NCBI GenBank assembly: GCA_947259315.1
Contig: CAMYLR010000019.1
Span: 1 to 64,000 of the forward strand
Reading direction: 5' to 3'
From: an uncultured Gemmatimonadales bacterium
GTDB lineage: Bacteria > Gemmatimonadota > Gemmatimonadetes > JACCXV01 > JAHWKZ01
DNA: 64,000 bases
Shown here: piece after piece, positions 55,589 through 64,000 of the stretch
Layout of the letters: every line of letters starts with the position of its first letter
How positions within the stretch are numbered: position 1 is the first letter of the stretch
Program-made: the position numbers and the translations under genes
The notes under the pieces: generated by a model
Told to the model about the DNA's origin: nothing
Databases searched by the model: none
What the model saw: the letters and a program-made list of their open reading frames with translations, nothing else

Positions 55589-56117
55589 TGTTTTCTAGCT
55601 CCAGAATCGTCAGTTCCGTATTTGTGTAGATGCAAATCTCGGCGGCGATCTGAAGCCCCCGCTCGACGATCTGCCGAGCGTTTAGCTCAGAGTCATTCGC
55701 GAGTGCACGCGCAGCAGCCAACGCGTAGGGGCCCCCCGCGCCGATAGCCAGGATGCCGTCGTCAGGTTCGATGACATCTCCGTTACCCGATACTAGCAGA
55801 CTGTGCTCTTTATCACAGACCGCCAGCATCGCCTCCAGTCGCCTCAAGATCTTGTCTGAACGCCATTCCTTGGCCAGCTCGACTGTGGCTCGTGGTAGGT
55901 TGGTCGGGTAACGCTCGATCTTTTCCTCAAACTTCTCAAACAGAGTGAGTGCGTCCGCGGCGGCACCGGCAAACCCAGCCACGATCGACCCACTCTTGAG
56001 ATGCCGGACCTTTGACGATCGGCTCTTCACCACCGTGTCGCCAAAAGTGATCTGGCCGTCGCCCCCAAGTGCAACGGCTCCATCCTTGCGAACGCCGAGA
56101 ATCGTGGTTGCTTCCAT
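55581..56117 (-). CDS. hslV: HslUV protease peptidase subunit HslV (ClpQ)
   Basis: About 178 residues from the ATG at 56117, which has AGAGG 8 bases upstream; an ATG at 56132 overlaps the xerC stop and is also possible. [22 protein letters not shown] gives the threonine nucleophile after a short three-residue propeptide (or alternate processing), and [18 protein letters not shown] and [15 protein letters not shown] complete the fold. Twelve subunits make the proteolytic core. Followed by hslU with an 8-base overlap. Confidence 0.95.
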   Translation of the reverse strand: MEATTILGVRKDGAVALGGDGQITFGDTVVKSRSSKVRHLKSGSIVAGFAGAAADALTLFEKFEEKIERYPTNLPRATVELAKEWRSDKILRRLEAMLAVCDKEHSLLVSGNGDVIEPDDGILAIGAGGPYALAAARALANDSELNARQIVERGLQIAAEICIYTNTELTILELENNE

Positions 56118-56128
56118 GCGCGAGCCTC

Positions 56129-57046
56129 TCATGCGCGAGGGTGAGCCAAGTCGTAGGCCGTTTTTATCCGTTCGCGCGACAAATGTGTGTACAGCTGAGT
56201 AGTCGAAAGAGAAGCGTGGCCCAGGAGCTCCTTGACCGCCATGATATCGGCTCCACGATCGAGGAGATGAGTAGCGAATGAATGCCGGAGCGTATGGGTC
56301 GACACTCCCTCTCGCTCGGCAATCGTTTCCAAGGCTCTTTTTACCACGCGTTGAATCTGGCGCACCGATAGCGGGCGACCAGCCTGACCTACAAATACCG
56401 AGTCCTTCGTTTCCGCGAGTGCGTCTTCATCTAACTCACGTCGGTACTGCACAAGCGCCTCCAGAGCCCGACCAGTGATCGGCACCCGACGCTCCTTGTC
56501 ACCCTTACCGATGACGCGGACCATCTTGGACCCCGTATCGATGTCCGCCCAGGTCAACCCGGCCAACTCGCTAACTCTAAGACCGGCTCCGTAGGCGACT
56601 TCCAAAAGCGCCGCCAGGCGGCGCCCAAAGAACCCCTCCACATCGGCGTACCTCTCCAGCGCCCGGTCCAAAGTGGCGGCACTCAACACCTCTGGAAGGT
56701 TACGATGCTGCCGCGGAACTCCGACTTGTTGAGCAGGGTTCATTTCCGCCCAACCTTCACGACAAGCGTGACGGAAGAAACTCCGTACAGCTGCCAGTCG
56801 CCTTGCGATCGTAGGTCGCACCAGACCGCGGTCTGCGCAGTATCCCAGGAACGCCCGCACATCCTCTGGTCTGACCGTGTTCAAATCGATGTCCGACGTG
56901 CCTAAGTGAGCAACTGAAAAAGCGGACCAATCAGCGAGATCCCGCCGGTACGCAGCGATCGTGTTCGGGCTGTACCGCCGAACGGTGCCGAGATAGTCGA
57001 GGTGGTCGGCGATGCGGGCTTCGAGCGATCCGCCCACGGTCTTCAA
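56129..57046 (-). CDS. xerC: Tyrosine recombinase XerC-like
   Basis: About 305 residues from a TTG at 57046 that overlaps the trmFO stop (TTGA) and has GAGG 4 bases upstream; a GTG at 57037 is the alternative. The core-binding domain has [19 protein letters not shown], and the catalytic residues are all visible: arginine in GLRVSEL, lysine in [37 protein letters not shown] with histidine and tyrosine. Resolves chromosome dimers at dif. Part of the topA-trmFO-xerC-hslV-hslU order. Confidence 0.92.
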   Translation of the reverse strand: MKTVGGSLEARIADHLDYLGTVRRYSPNTIAAYRRDLADWSAFSVAHLGTSDIDLNTVRPEDVRAFLGYCADRGLVRPTIARRLAAVRSFFRHACREGWAEMNPAQQVGVPRQHRNLPEVLSAATLDRALERYADVEGFFGRRLAALLEVAYGAGLRVSELAGLTWADIDTGSKMVRVIGKGDKERRVPITGRALEALVQYRRELDEDALAETKDSVFVGQAGRPLSVRQIQRVVKRALETIAEREGVSTHTLRHSFATHLLDRGADIMAVKELLGHASLSTTQLYTHLSRERIKTAYDLAHPRA

Positions 57047-58380
57047 GCCGCCTCGACCAAGCTCGGAGCCGCGGCAACGCTCCACTGCCCCATCCGATCG
57101 ATCGCCCGCGCAGCTTGCGCTCGGCGCCGCGCGCGTTTGTCCCGCACCCGATGCTCGAGTGGGGGCAGCAGTCCGAAGTTGGCGTTCATGGGCTGGAAGT
57201 TGGTTGGATCGGCGGTTTGAAGGTAGTGGGCAAGCGAACCGGCCATCGTTTCCCGGGGGGGCAACTCTGGTGAAGCCCCGCCCGCGACCCGGACCGCGTT
57301 CCAACCCGCCAGGAGCCCACTCAAGATCGACTCGACATATCCCTCAACCCCAGTCAACTGTCCAGCGAAAAAGAGCCGCGGCCACGTTTCGTTAGCGGGC
57401 CTTCCGTACGGATCCAGTGCGACCGGGTGCTGTAGGAACGTGTTGCGATGAACTTGGCCGTGGCGCAGAAACTCCGCTTGAGAGAGCGCCGGCACGACTC
57501 CAAACACCCGCTTTTGTTCGCCGTATTTCATCCGCGTCTGGCAACCAACCAGATTGTACATCGTTCCTTGGCGATTCTCGCGTCTGAGCTGCAAGACCGC
57601 GTGTGGTCGGCGAGCGGTCACGGGATCGGTCAAGCCAACCGGTTTGAACGGTCCAAAGCGGAGTGTATCGGGCCCCCGCCGAGCCATTTCTTCGATCGGC
57701 AAGCAACCCTCAAAAAACATGACATCATGTTCGAACTCTTTGAGCGGATAGAGCTCGGCGTTCAAGAGTGCGTCGATGAAAGCCGCGTACTCGGCCTCCG
57801 TCAATGGACAGTTGAGGTAGTCGTCATCGCCTTTGCCATAACGCGATGCAGCCCAATAACGGCCCGGCACGAGTGAACCCCGGGATACGATCGGACTAAT
57901 GGCATCAAAGAACGCCAGATTGCCGGCACCAAGTGTGCGCTCGATCTCGCACGCCAGATTGTCTGATGTCAGCGGGCCAGTGGCAACGATCGTCAGTTGA
58001 TCAAGGTCGAGGGTGGTTCTTTCCTCCCGCTCCACGCTGACCAGCGGCTCGGCTTCGATCAGCCGTGTAACCCGATCAGCGAAGCGCACGCGATCGACCC
58101 CGAGGGCCGTGCCAGCGGGCACCTTGGTCTGGAGAGCTGCGGCTAACAGTCGGCTTCCGAGCTGCTCTAACTCGGCTTTGAGAACACCATGGGCGGTCTC
58201 GACATCCAGCGATTTAAAGGAGTTCGAGCAGACGAGCTCGGCCAAGAGATCTGTCTGGTGCGCGGGGGTCGCCACCACCGGACGCATCTCGTACAGGGTA
58301 GAGGAAACACCAAACCGAGCGCACTGCAGAGCGGCTTCGGTGCCCGCTAGACCACCACCGATAATGATGACCCGCTTCAA
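57043..58380 (-). CDS. trmFO: Methylenetetrahydrofolate-tRNA-(uracil-5-)-methyltransferase TrmFO
   Basis: About 445 residues from a TTG at 58380, which overlaps the topA stop (TTGA); the frame extends upstream inside topA but no other start codon is close. FAD motif VIIIGGGLAGTEAAL, the catalytic cysteine loop LVCSNSFKSLD, FDAISPIV and GQLTGVEGYVES are all typical. It makes m5U54 in tRNA from methylene-THF. TrmFO is common in Gram-positive, cyanobacterial and some deltaproteobacterial lineages; TrmA is the alternative elsewhere. Confidence 0.95.
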   Translation of the reverse strand: MKRVIIIGGGLAGTEAALQCARFGVSSTLYEMRPVVATPAHQTDLLAELVCSNSFKSLDVETAHGVLKAELEQLGSRLLAAALQTKVPAGTALGVDRVRFADRVTRLIEAEPLVSVEREERTTLDLDQLTIVATGPLTSDNLACEIERTLGAGNLAFFDAISPIVSRGSLVPGRYWAASRYGKGDDDYLNCPLTEAEYAAFIDALLNAELYPLKEFEHDVMFFEGCLPIEEMARRGPDTLRFGPFKPVGLTDPVTARRPHAVLQLRRENRQGTMYNLVGCQTRMKYGEQKRVFGVVPALSQAEFLRHGQVHRNTFLQHPVALDPYGRPANETWPRLFFAGQLTGVEGYVESILSGLLAGWNAVRVAGGASPELPPRETMAGSLAHYLQTADPTNFQPMNANFGLLPPLEHRVRDKRARRRAQAARAIDRMGQWSVAAAPSLVEAA

Positions 58381-60917
58381 CCGCGGGTCGACCCGACCGG
58401 CTCCGTGCCTGGCGCCGGTTCCGGCACCTCGGACTTGCACTTTGGACATCTAAGCCCGGTGACGCCATCGCTATCGCGCCACGCCTCAGCCACCCCATGA
58501 CCGCATTCCGGACACTTGACCGTCCGGGGTGCACCGTTCTGCGTGTAGTCGCACTCGGGGTATCGATTGCAGCCATAGAACCGTCGCGCGCCACGACCTC
58601 GACCACTACGACGTTCCGCCAGCTCGCCTTCACCGCACTGCGGGCATTTCACACCCGTCGGCAGAGACTCCGTATGTCGACACTTCGGGTACTTCGAGCA
58701 CCCGATGAAGGCGCCAAAGCGCCCGGTCTTGATCGCCAACTCGCCTTCGCCGCATTTGGGACACTGACGATCGAGCTTCTCGCCAGCGGCCTGCGCCCGC
58801 TGTCGAGTGGCCAACGCCGCCTCAGGATCGTCCCCGATGTTCATCGTGAAATCGCAGTTCGGATAGTTCGCGCACCCAACAAACGGGCCCCGCCGACCCC
58901 GCTTGATGACCAACTCACCGCCATCGACCGGACACGGATCGTCCGGAGGTTCGGGACCGAGCTCGGGGATCGGTTGCGTACCGCGGCAGTCCGGATACTC
59001 GCGACACCCCCAGAACGGCCCAAAGCGGTTCCACTTGAGCCCCATCGCGCCGTGTGCCTCGTCTTTCGGACAATTAGGCGGCTCCAAGTCGTTCCAGCTG
59101 TCATCCCCGTTCCCGGCCTTCTCGGCGATCGTGGCTACGCGATCGATGTCCTCTCTGAGCGGACGCCACAGATCCTCGACCACGTCCCGCCAGGCAAGCG
59201 CGCCCTCTTCGATCTTATCGAGCTCTTCTTCCATCCCGCGCGTAAACCCGACCTCGAAAATGTCGTCGAAATGGTGCACCAGATACCTGAGCACGAAGCG
59301 CCCGAGCACAGTCGGGCGAATCCGTCGATCGTGCCGCTCTGCGTAATTGCGTTCGAACAAACGTGAAATGATGGTCGCGTATGTGCTTGGTCGTCCGATA
59401 CCCTGCGCCTCGAGCTCCTTGACGAGGGTCGCCTCGCTGTAACGCGCCGGTGGCTGGGTCTCCTTCCCGTCGCTGACGACCTCGAGCGCGGTCAGGACCT
59501 CGCCTTCCTCGATCGACGGGAGCAGGACGTCGTCCCCGGCCTCGCCATGCTTGCCGGCTTGCCGGTAGGCTTCGATAAAGCCCGGAAACGTGAGCACCGA
59601 GCCTGACGCACGGAACTCCAGATCTCCATCTACGACGAAGTCAACCGTCGTCCTGTCATACCGGGCGACCTCCATCTGCGATGCCACGAAGCGCAACCAT
59701 ATCAATTCATAAAGTCGAGATAAGTCACGACCATCCTTCATCTTTCCGAGAGTTGCCTGTATCGCTTCCGGCGCGTGCATCGATGTCGGGCGGATCGCCT
59801 CGTGCGCGCCCTGCGCACTCGATGTGCTCTTATAATGCTTCGGTTTGTCGGGACAGAACTGAGCGCCGTAGCGCTGACCAATGAACTCTCGCACTTCGCT
59901 GAGCGCCCCCTTGGACACCCGAGTGGAGTCAGTCCGCATATACGTGATGAGCCCCGCGGTTTGACCCTCGACCTCGATGCCTTCGTATAGTCGCTGGGCC
60001 AATGACATCGTGCGACGAGCACTGAGCCCCAACCGACGCGAGGCCTCCTGCTGAAGCGTCGACGTCGTGAACGGCGGCGGCGCCGAACGCCGACGTTCTT
60101 TGCGCTCGACGCTCCCGACCTTCCACTCGTTCTGGGTCGCGCGGTCGACGACGCTGGAAGCCGCTTCTTCGGTATCGAGCGCCGGTGCGCGAAAATCCTC
60201 GTCAGCCGGCTGTCCACGCGGGATCACCGCCACGCCGGCGACCCGTTGGAGGTCAGCCTGGAAGTTGTCCGGTTCCTGATCGCCGGGGGACTGGAGCGTC
60301 GCTTTGACCCGCCAGTACGCCACCTTCTGGAAGCTCTCGATCGCCGCCTCGCGTTCGCACACCAAGCGGAGGGCGACGGTTTGGACCCGGCCGGCCGATA
60401 GCCCCGGGTAGAAGGGTGCGGTCAACAACGGACTGATCTTGTAGCCGACCAACCGATCTAGGATGCGTCGCGCCTGTTGCGCGTCGACCTTACGGCCATC
60501 GATACGCTCCGGATTCTCGATCGCGCGTTTCACCGCCGCAGGTGTGACCTCATAAAACAGGGCCCGCCGAATGTTCTCGGGAGGAATGCCGAGCTCGTCG
60601 ACGATGTGCCAGGCGATCGCCTCGCCCTCACGATCGGGATCGGTCGCGACGTACACCGTCGCGGCGCCCTTGGCCGCCTTGCCGATCTGATTCAATACTT
60701 TGCGTTTGCCGCGAATCACTTTGTAGGTCGGCGCGAACCCGTTCGCCGGGTCAACACCTAGCTCCTTGGGCGGTAGGTCACGGACGTGGCCCACGGAGGC
60801 TTCCACCCGGTACTCCTTCCCCAAGTACCCACCGATCGCCCGCGCCTTGGCTGGCGACTCGACGATGACCACGTTTGGGGTGGCTGGCGGCTTCTTTTTC
60901 TTCTTCTCGGTACTCAT
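58377..60917 (-). CDS. topA: DNA topoisomerase I
   Basis: 846 residues. TOPRIM domain with VVIVESPAKARAIGGYLG and ATDPDREGEAIAWH, active tyrosine in LITYMRTDSTRV, and five C-terminal zinc fingers of the CxxC or CPxD type (about residues 600-830). Starts with a lysine-rich stretch. Relaxes negative supercoils. First gene of a run topA-trmFO-xerC-hslV-hslU-gcvT, all minus strand with overlaps. No clear ribosome site precedes its ATG. Confidence 0.97.
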   Translation of the reverse strand: MSTEKKKKKPPATPNVVIVESPAKARAIGGYLGKEYRVEASVGHVRDLPPKELGVDPANGFAPTYKVIRGKRKVLNQIGKAAKGAATVYVATDPDREGEAIAWHIVDELGIPPENIRRALFYEVTPAAVKRAIENPERIDGRKVDAQQARRILDRLVGYKISPLLTAPFYPGLSAGRVQTVALRLVCEREAAIESFQKVAYWRVKATLQSPGDQEPDNFQADLQRVAGVAVIPRGQPADEDFRAPALDTEEAASSVVDRATQNEWKVGSVERKERRRSAPPPFTTSTLQQEASRRLGLSARRTMSLAQRLYEGIEVEGQTAGLITYMRTDSTRVSKGALSEVREFIGQRYGAQFCPDKPKHYKSTSSAQGAHEAIRPTSMHAPEAIQATLGKMKDGRDLSRLYELIWLRFVASQMEVARYDRTTVDFVVDGDLEFRASGSVLTFPGFIEAYRQAGKHGEAGDDVLLPSIEEGEVLTALEVVSDGKETQPPARYSEATLVKELEAQGIGRPSTYATIISRLFERNYAERHDRRIRPTVLGRFVLRYLVHHFDDIFEVGFTRGMEEELDKIEEGALAWRDVVEDLWRPLREDIDRVATIAEKAGNGDDSWNDLEPPNCPKDEAHGAMGLKWNRFGPFWGCREYPDCRGTQPIPELGPEPPDDPCPVDGGELVIKRGRRGPFVGCANYPNCDFTMNIGDDPEAALATRQRAQAAGEKLDRQCPKCGEGELAIKTGRFGAFIGCSKYPKCRHTESLPTGVKCPQCGEGELAERRSGRGRGARRFYGCNRYPECDYTQNGAPRTVKCPECGHGVAEAWRDSDGVTGLRCPKCKSEVPEPAPGTEPVGSTRG

Positions 60918-60980
60918 GGCGCGCGTAATATGGCATGCGGTTCCAACCGGCGCCCACCGGGATCAAGGGGCTAAATGCCT

Positions 60981-61007
60981 TCGGGGCACCCGCTTCGGAT
61001 GCCCCGA
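60981..61007 (-). terminator. Terminator-like hairpin between the Ig-like lipoprotein and topA
   Basis: TCGGGGCA (60981-60988) pairs with TGCCCCGA (61000-61007), an 8-base stem with an 11-base loop. It lies 49 bases past the lipoprotein stop in the minus direction, followed on that strand by GGCATTT. Probably ends the pilQ-lipoprotein transcript. Confidence 0.5.
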
Positions 61008-61055
61008 CTGGTTCAGATCCGGTTTGGCCCCTCGGTAGCCGCGGCTCGGCACCGA

Positions 61056-62216
61056 TTAACCGCCGCCGTCGCCGCCCCCCTCCTCAGTTGGTGGTGCCAA
61101 CACCTGGCCAGTAACAACGAACTCGACACCGTTCGTTCCGGTGGCGATCGCCACCGCCGCGTTACGGCCCTCGGTTACCGCCAGCAGTCGACTCTGGGCC
61201 AGCCCATTACCATCGGTAAAGCTCGTCGACGCAGTGAGGAAGCCACCACCATCGGATATCAACCACGTGACGGCGACGCCTGAGACGGGGTTGCCAAACT
61301 CATCCATGGCTTGAACCACGAACGGGTTTGGATCACGACCCTGAAAATCGGGGCTCCCCGGCTGGTGGAGGGTATCGATGATCGCCGTCTGGTTGTTCCC
61401 GGCCACGATGATGAGCTGCGCCGGACCGAGCGCCGTGGCGGTCGCGTTGAACGTCTGGCTCGCGGTCGTCTGCGCACCAACAGGTCCAATCAGCGTTCGA
61501 GCTGTTACCGAGTGCGGGCCCGGCGCGGTCCCCAACCTCAAGTAGGCGCGAGCCATGCCACCACCGTCGGTGTTGACCGTCACCTCGCCAGCCGACGGCC
61601 CGTCGGGCGCGACCATGACCGCGGCCGACGCTCCCTGCGACTGCTCCAGCGTGAACGTCACCGTATGACCACCGACGGGGAATCCATCCGGGCTATCGAC
61701 CCGCACCACAAGCGGTAACGGGAGCTCACTCCCGGCTGCGCCGGATTGGTTGTCGCCGCTCACGCGCGTCATCGCAGCGGCTTCCGCTGGGTCACTGAGC
61801 ACCTGGATCGTGAACTGAACTCGGCCGACCCCACCTGGCCGCTCCGACCGCGCCTCGATGATCGCCATCCCAGCCAGCGCCGGACGGAAAGTCACCTCCG
61901 TGAACCCCTGGTCATCGGTCAACGTGCTATCCGAAGAGAACGCCCCACTGCCGGCGAGCAGCGTGTATCGAACCACAGCTGACCTGATCGGGCGGCCCTC
62001 CGCGTCGAGCACGCGAACGCGAAGCGACGTGTCGAACAACGAGCCGAGCTGAGCGAGAAGTTGCTCACCACCGACTGCGACCACTCTCGGTTCACCGCTC
62101 GCTGCCGGCGGCCCACCGTCCAGCAATGCCTCGTCGCAGGCTACGAACATGGCGAACGCGACCGCCAGAGCAAGCCAAAGGGGAAACCATCGCGTCGATC
62201 GCTCCCCGCTAACCAT
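61056..62216 (-). CDS. Lipoprotein with invasin/Big_1-like immunoglobulin domains
   Basis: 386 residues. The signal peptide ends in AMFVAC near residue 27, so a surface or periplasmic lipoprotein. Three beta-rich repeats follow: about 45-140 (VRVLDAEGRPIRSAVVRYTL, TDDQGFTEVTF), about 150-260 (VDSPDGFPVGGHTVTFTL, VNTDGGGMARAYL), and about 270-370 (AMDEFGNPVSGVAVTWLI, TDGNGLAQSRL), each with the Big_1 pattern. A Gly-rich acidic tail ends the protein. Overlaps the pilQ stop by 8 bases, so a link with the pilus or secretion apparatus is possible (inference). Confidence 0.82.
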   Translation of the reverse strand: MVSGERSTRWFPLWLALAVAFAMFVACDEALLDGGPPAASGEPRVVAVGGEQLLAQLGSLFDTSLRVRVLDAEGRPIRSAVVRYTLLAGSGAFSSDSTLTDDQGFTEVTFRPALAGMAIIEARSERPGGVGRVQFTIQVLSDPAEAAAMTRVSGDNQSGAAGSELPLPLVVRVDSPDGFPVGGHTVTFTLEQSQGASAAVMVAPDGPSAGEVTVNTDGGGMARAYLRLGTAPGPHSVTARTLIGPVGAQTTASQTFNATATALGPAQLIIVAGNNQTAIIDTLHQPGSPDFQGRDPNPFVVQAMDEFGNPVSGVAVTWLISDGGGFLTASTSFTDGNGLAQSRLLAVTEGRNAAVAIATGTNGVEFVVTGQVLAPPTEEGGGDGGG

Positions 62217-64000
62217 TTGTTCCCCGAAGGTCAGACGAGAGACGGTATGGCTGGTACATGCCGCTGGCGCAAAGCGGCATGTAGACCTGAACTGCAGCGC
62301 TTTCCACAGTGGTAAAGACCGGGACCCCTCGGTAGTTGCCGACCTTTACGAGACTGAGTGGATCGACCCGGTGAGGGGCGCCAAACTCGGTCCACCGATC
62401 GCCGTTGTGGATGATTACCCGGTCGCTCCGATACCACGACTGATCTTCCAAACACACCTGGCTGATCACATCCGGGTCGGGACGCTCCACTGGGACGACG
62501 TACGGAGTCACAAAGATCAGCAAGTCACGCTTCTCGTCGCGCCTGCGCTCCGTACGGAACAGGGCACCAAGCAGCGGTATGTCCTTGAGCACCGGCACAC
62601 CGCTGCGCACACTCGAGTAATCCTGCACCGTAAGACCACCGATGACAGCCGTCTCGCCGTCGTCCACCAAGATCTGCGAGGTCGCTCGCTGGGTGTTGAA
62701 CGTCACGCCGATCTCCGGGTCGGCGACCGCAACACCCGAACGCTCGGCCATAAGCTGCATCAGCACCTTGCCGTTGGAGGTGATATGCGGTGTGACCCGA
62801 AGGATGATACCGGTCTCGATGAGCTCGACGCTGGCCGTGGCCTCTGGTGTATCTGCGCCTACGTCGAGGACGCGGATGGGTGTACGCTCCCCCACGAAGA
62901 CTTCGGCCGGCAGGTTGTTGAGCACGGTCGTCTGCGGCTCAGCCTGAATATCCGCCATCTCCCGTTGCTCAAGCGCCTGCAGCAAGCCGCCGATATTGAG
63001 CCCAGAGGCCAGCGTTCCGATCGACAGATCGAGGAACGGATCGGCCAGCGTCCCCTCTGTATTTGCAAGCACGTGTGTGTCGACTGTCGGGTCGCGCAGG
63101 TTTTCGACGCGCCACTTCACACCCATCTCGCGCAGGTCGACTTTGTTGACGAACACGATCTTGGCCTTGATCGTGACCTGCGGGGTCTGGACATCGAGCT
63201 GTCCAACGATGTCCACGATCTTTTCGACACGATCAGGAACATCGGTAATCACCAACGAGTTCGTCTTGGCGTCGGCCTGGATGCTCCCGCGCTCCGATTT
63301 GAGCGGATCGACGACCAGAGCAACGTCACTCGCGGTGATGAAGTTGAGGCGCGAGATCACCGTCTTGAGGTCGACCAAGGCCTCGGTCGTGCGCAGATTC
63401 TCCACCGTATCAACGCGGATAATGTCGTTCTCGAGCCGGACCTCGAGGCCGTTTGCGTGCATGAGTGTGACTAGTGCCTCATCCCACGGCTGATCGCGAA
63501 TGTCGGCCGTTACCAAGACGTTCCTCACGCCCGATCCGGCGACGATCGACCGTCCGCCTATCTCTCCAAACGCCCGGATCACCGTGCTGATCTCGGTGTT
63601 CTGGAAGGCGAGCGTAACGCGCTCGCCGTTGATCCCTGACAGACCGAGTTCACCCCTTGGCTGGAACGGGTCGCCGATGGGTGTCGCGTTCTGAGCGATC
63701 ACCGCCCCCGATCGCGGTTGGGTCTGATCGTCGACCCTATCCGTGACGTAGGCCGAGAACGGCGCGCCGGGGTTTTCAAACGTCACGATCACGTCCGCTC
63801 CCTGCTGATAGATCGCGTACGACGTTACGCCATCCAGCGCGATATCGAACCGCACGCGATCTGGCGCCGGCGCACTGGTCACCACGTAGCGAATGCCCCC
63901 GCGGTAGATATCGTCATACTCCTTCAACGGGATCATCGCACGGGCACCCACGAGCTCGACCGTCAGCTTCGGTGGTAGCGGCTCGAATTCGTCTCGGTAC
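62209..64000 (-). CDS. pilQ: Type IV pilus secretin PilQ (partial, runs off the window)
   Basis: At least 597 residues; no stop or start is seen before the window edge, so the N-terminus is missing. The visible part begins with an AMIN-type domain (RYVVTSAPAPDRVRFDIAL, ADVIVTFENP), then secretin N1/STN-like repeats (GVRNVLVTADIRDQPWDEAL, SLVITDVPDRVEKIVDIV), and the C-terminal secretin domain (LREMGVKWRVENL, VGERTPIRVLD, DDGETAVIGGLTVQD, VPVLKDIPLLGALFR, LLIFVTPYVV). An extra 90-100 residues after VTPYVV, with two cysteines, is unusual. Forms the outer-membrane pore for type IV pili. Confidence 0.93.
   Translation of the reverse strand, partial: YRDEFEPLPPKLTVELVGARAMIPLKEYDDIYRGGIRYVVTSAPAPDRVRFDIALDGVTSYAIYQQGADVIVTFENPGAPFSAYVTDRVDDQTQPRSGAVIAQNATPIGDPFQPRGELGLSGINGERVTLAFQNTEISTVIRAFGEIGGRSIVAGSGVRNVLVTADIRDQPWDEALVTLMHANGLEVRLENDIIRVDTVENLRTTEALVDLKTVISRLNFITASDVALVVDPLKSERGSIQADAKTNSLVITDVPDRVEKIVDIVGQLDVQTPQVTIKAKIVFVNKVDLREMGVKWRVENLRDPTVDTHVLANTEGTLADPFLDLSIGTLASGLNIGGLLQALEQREMADIQAEPQTTVLNNLPAEVFVGERTPIRVLDVGADTPEATASVELIETGIILRVTPHITSNGKVLMQLMAERSGVAVADPEIGVTFNTQRATSQILVDDGETAVIGGLTVQDYSSVRSGVPVLKDIPLLGALFRTERRRDEKRDLLIFVTPYVVPVERPDPDVISQVCLEDQSWYRSDRVIIHNGDRWTEFGAPHRVDPLSLVKVGNYRGVPVFTTVESAAVQVYMPLCASGMYQPYRLSSDLRGTNG

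Noticed and set aside
61009-61030. T-arm-like ACTGG TTCAGAT CCGGT near topA
   Set aside because: The loop lacks the conserved adenosine and no matching acceptor or anticodon stem could be drawn, so it is not a tRNA.
62149-63474. Plus-strand open frame of about 440 codons opposite pilQ
   Set aside because: Antisense to a well-supported secretin; low-complexity His/Asp/Arg composition typical of a shadow frame.

Overview
This 64 kb window is ordinary, gene-dense bacterial chromosome. It is GC-rich, the genes are packed with many 1-8 base overlaps, and no gene-free stretch exceeds about 220 bases. The organism is a diderm (Gram-negative type): it carries lpxB (lipid A), a PilQ secretin with an AMIN domain, several lipobox proteins and a periplasmic HtrA/DegP protease. 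The primary-type sigma factor is very short (about 287 residues, no region 1.1), as in Bacteroidota/Gemmatimonadota-like lineages. The combination of short RpoD, Ig-like-domain lipoprotein, GC-rich coding and large lipid enzymes makes Gemmatimonadota or a related phylum a reasonable guess, but this is inference only. No rRNA, CRISPR array, insertion sequence, integrase module or prophage is visible. One tRNA (tRNA-Leu UAG) is present.

Layout. 1-2.0 kb (minus): lipB and a thiO-like oxidase. 2.0-12.6 kb (plus): a tight lipid operon with a YegS-type lipid kinase, a 1467-residue four-module enzyme (acyl reductase, AMP-ligase, ACP, PlsC acyltransferase), a HAD phosphatase, a zinc alcohol dehydrogenase, a LarA-like protein, a DsbA-fold isomerase and lpxB. 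12.7-15.4 kb (plus): DoxX, a tandem ThyX-like protein and a TonB-like stub. 15.4-24.3 kb: glutamate dehydrogenase, a DUF255 thioredoxin-like protein, a ureohydrolase, rpoD, lepB, an aldehyde dehydrogenase and a thioesterase. 24.4-34.7 kb: uracil-DNA glycosylase, an NtrC-type regulator, a GNAT enzyme, a double alpha/beta hydrolase lipoprotein, a P1 peptidase, an rRNA/tRNA 2'-O-methyltransferase, an M48 protease, thiD and sulfite oxidase. 34.7-36.3 kb (minus): deoC with two bacterial microcompartment vertex genes. 36.4-45.6 kb (plus): the proteostasis block dnaK, degP, tRNA-Leu, tig, clpP, clpX and engB, then a lipoprotein and an SDR. 45.6-53.0 kb: a sigma-54 activator with a pseudo-receiver, a MogA/MoaB protein, a nuclease, and a glycosyltransferase/flippase/FAD-protein group that looks like surface polysaccharide. 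53.0-60.9 kb (minus): topA-trmFO-xerC-hslV-hslU-gcvT. 61-64 kb (minus): an Ig-like lipoprotein and pilQ, which runs off the window.

The most unusual parts are (i) the compact operon of two EutN/CcmL vertex proteins plus a DeoC that carries an N-terminal amphipathic helix and a cysteine cluster, which suggests a microcompartment-targeted deoxyribose-phosphate aldolase; (ii) the lipid operon built around the reductase-ligase-ACP-acyltransferase fusion, whose domain set resembles ElbD of myxobacterial ether lipid synthesis; (iii) a near-consensus sigma-54 promoter in front of dnaK; (iv) an engB gene with no ATG/GTG/TTG start, abutting the clpX stop; and (v) several degenerate duplicated domains: ThyX halves, a dead hydrolase half, a receiver without its aspartate, and a membrane module present both free and fused in neighbouring genes.
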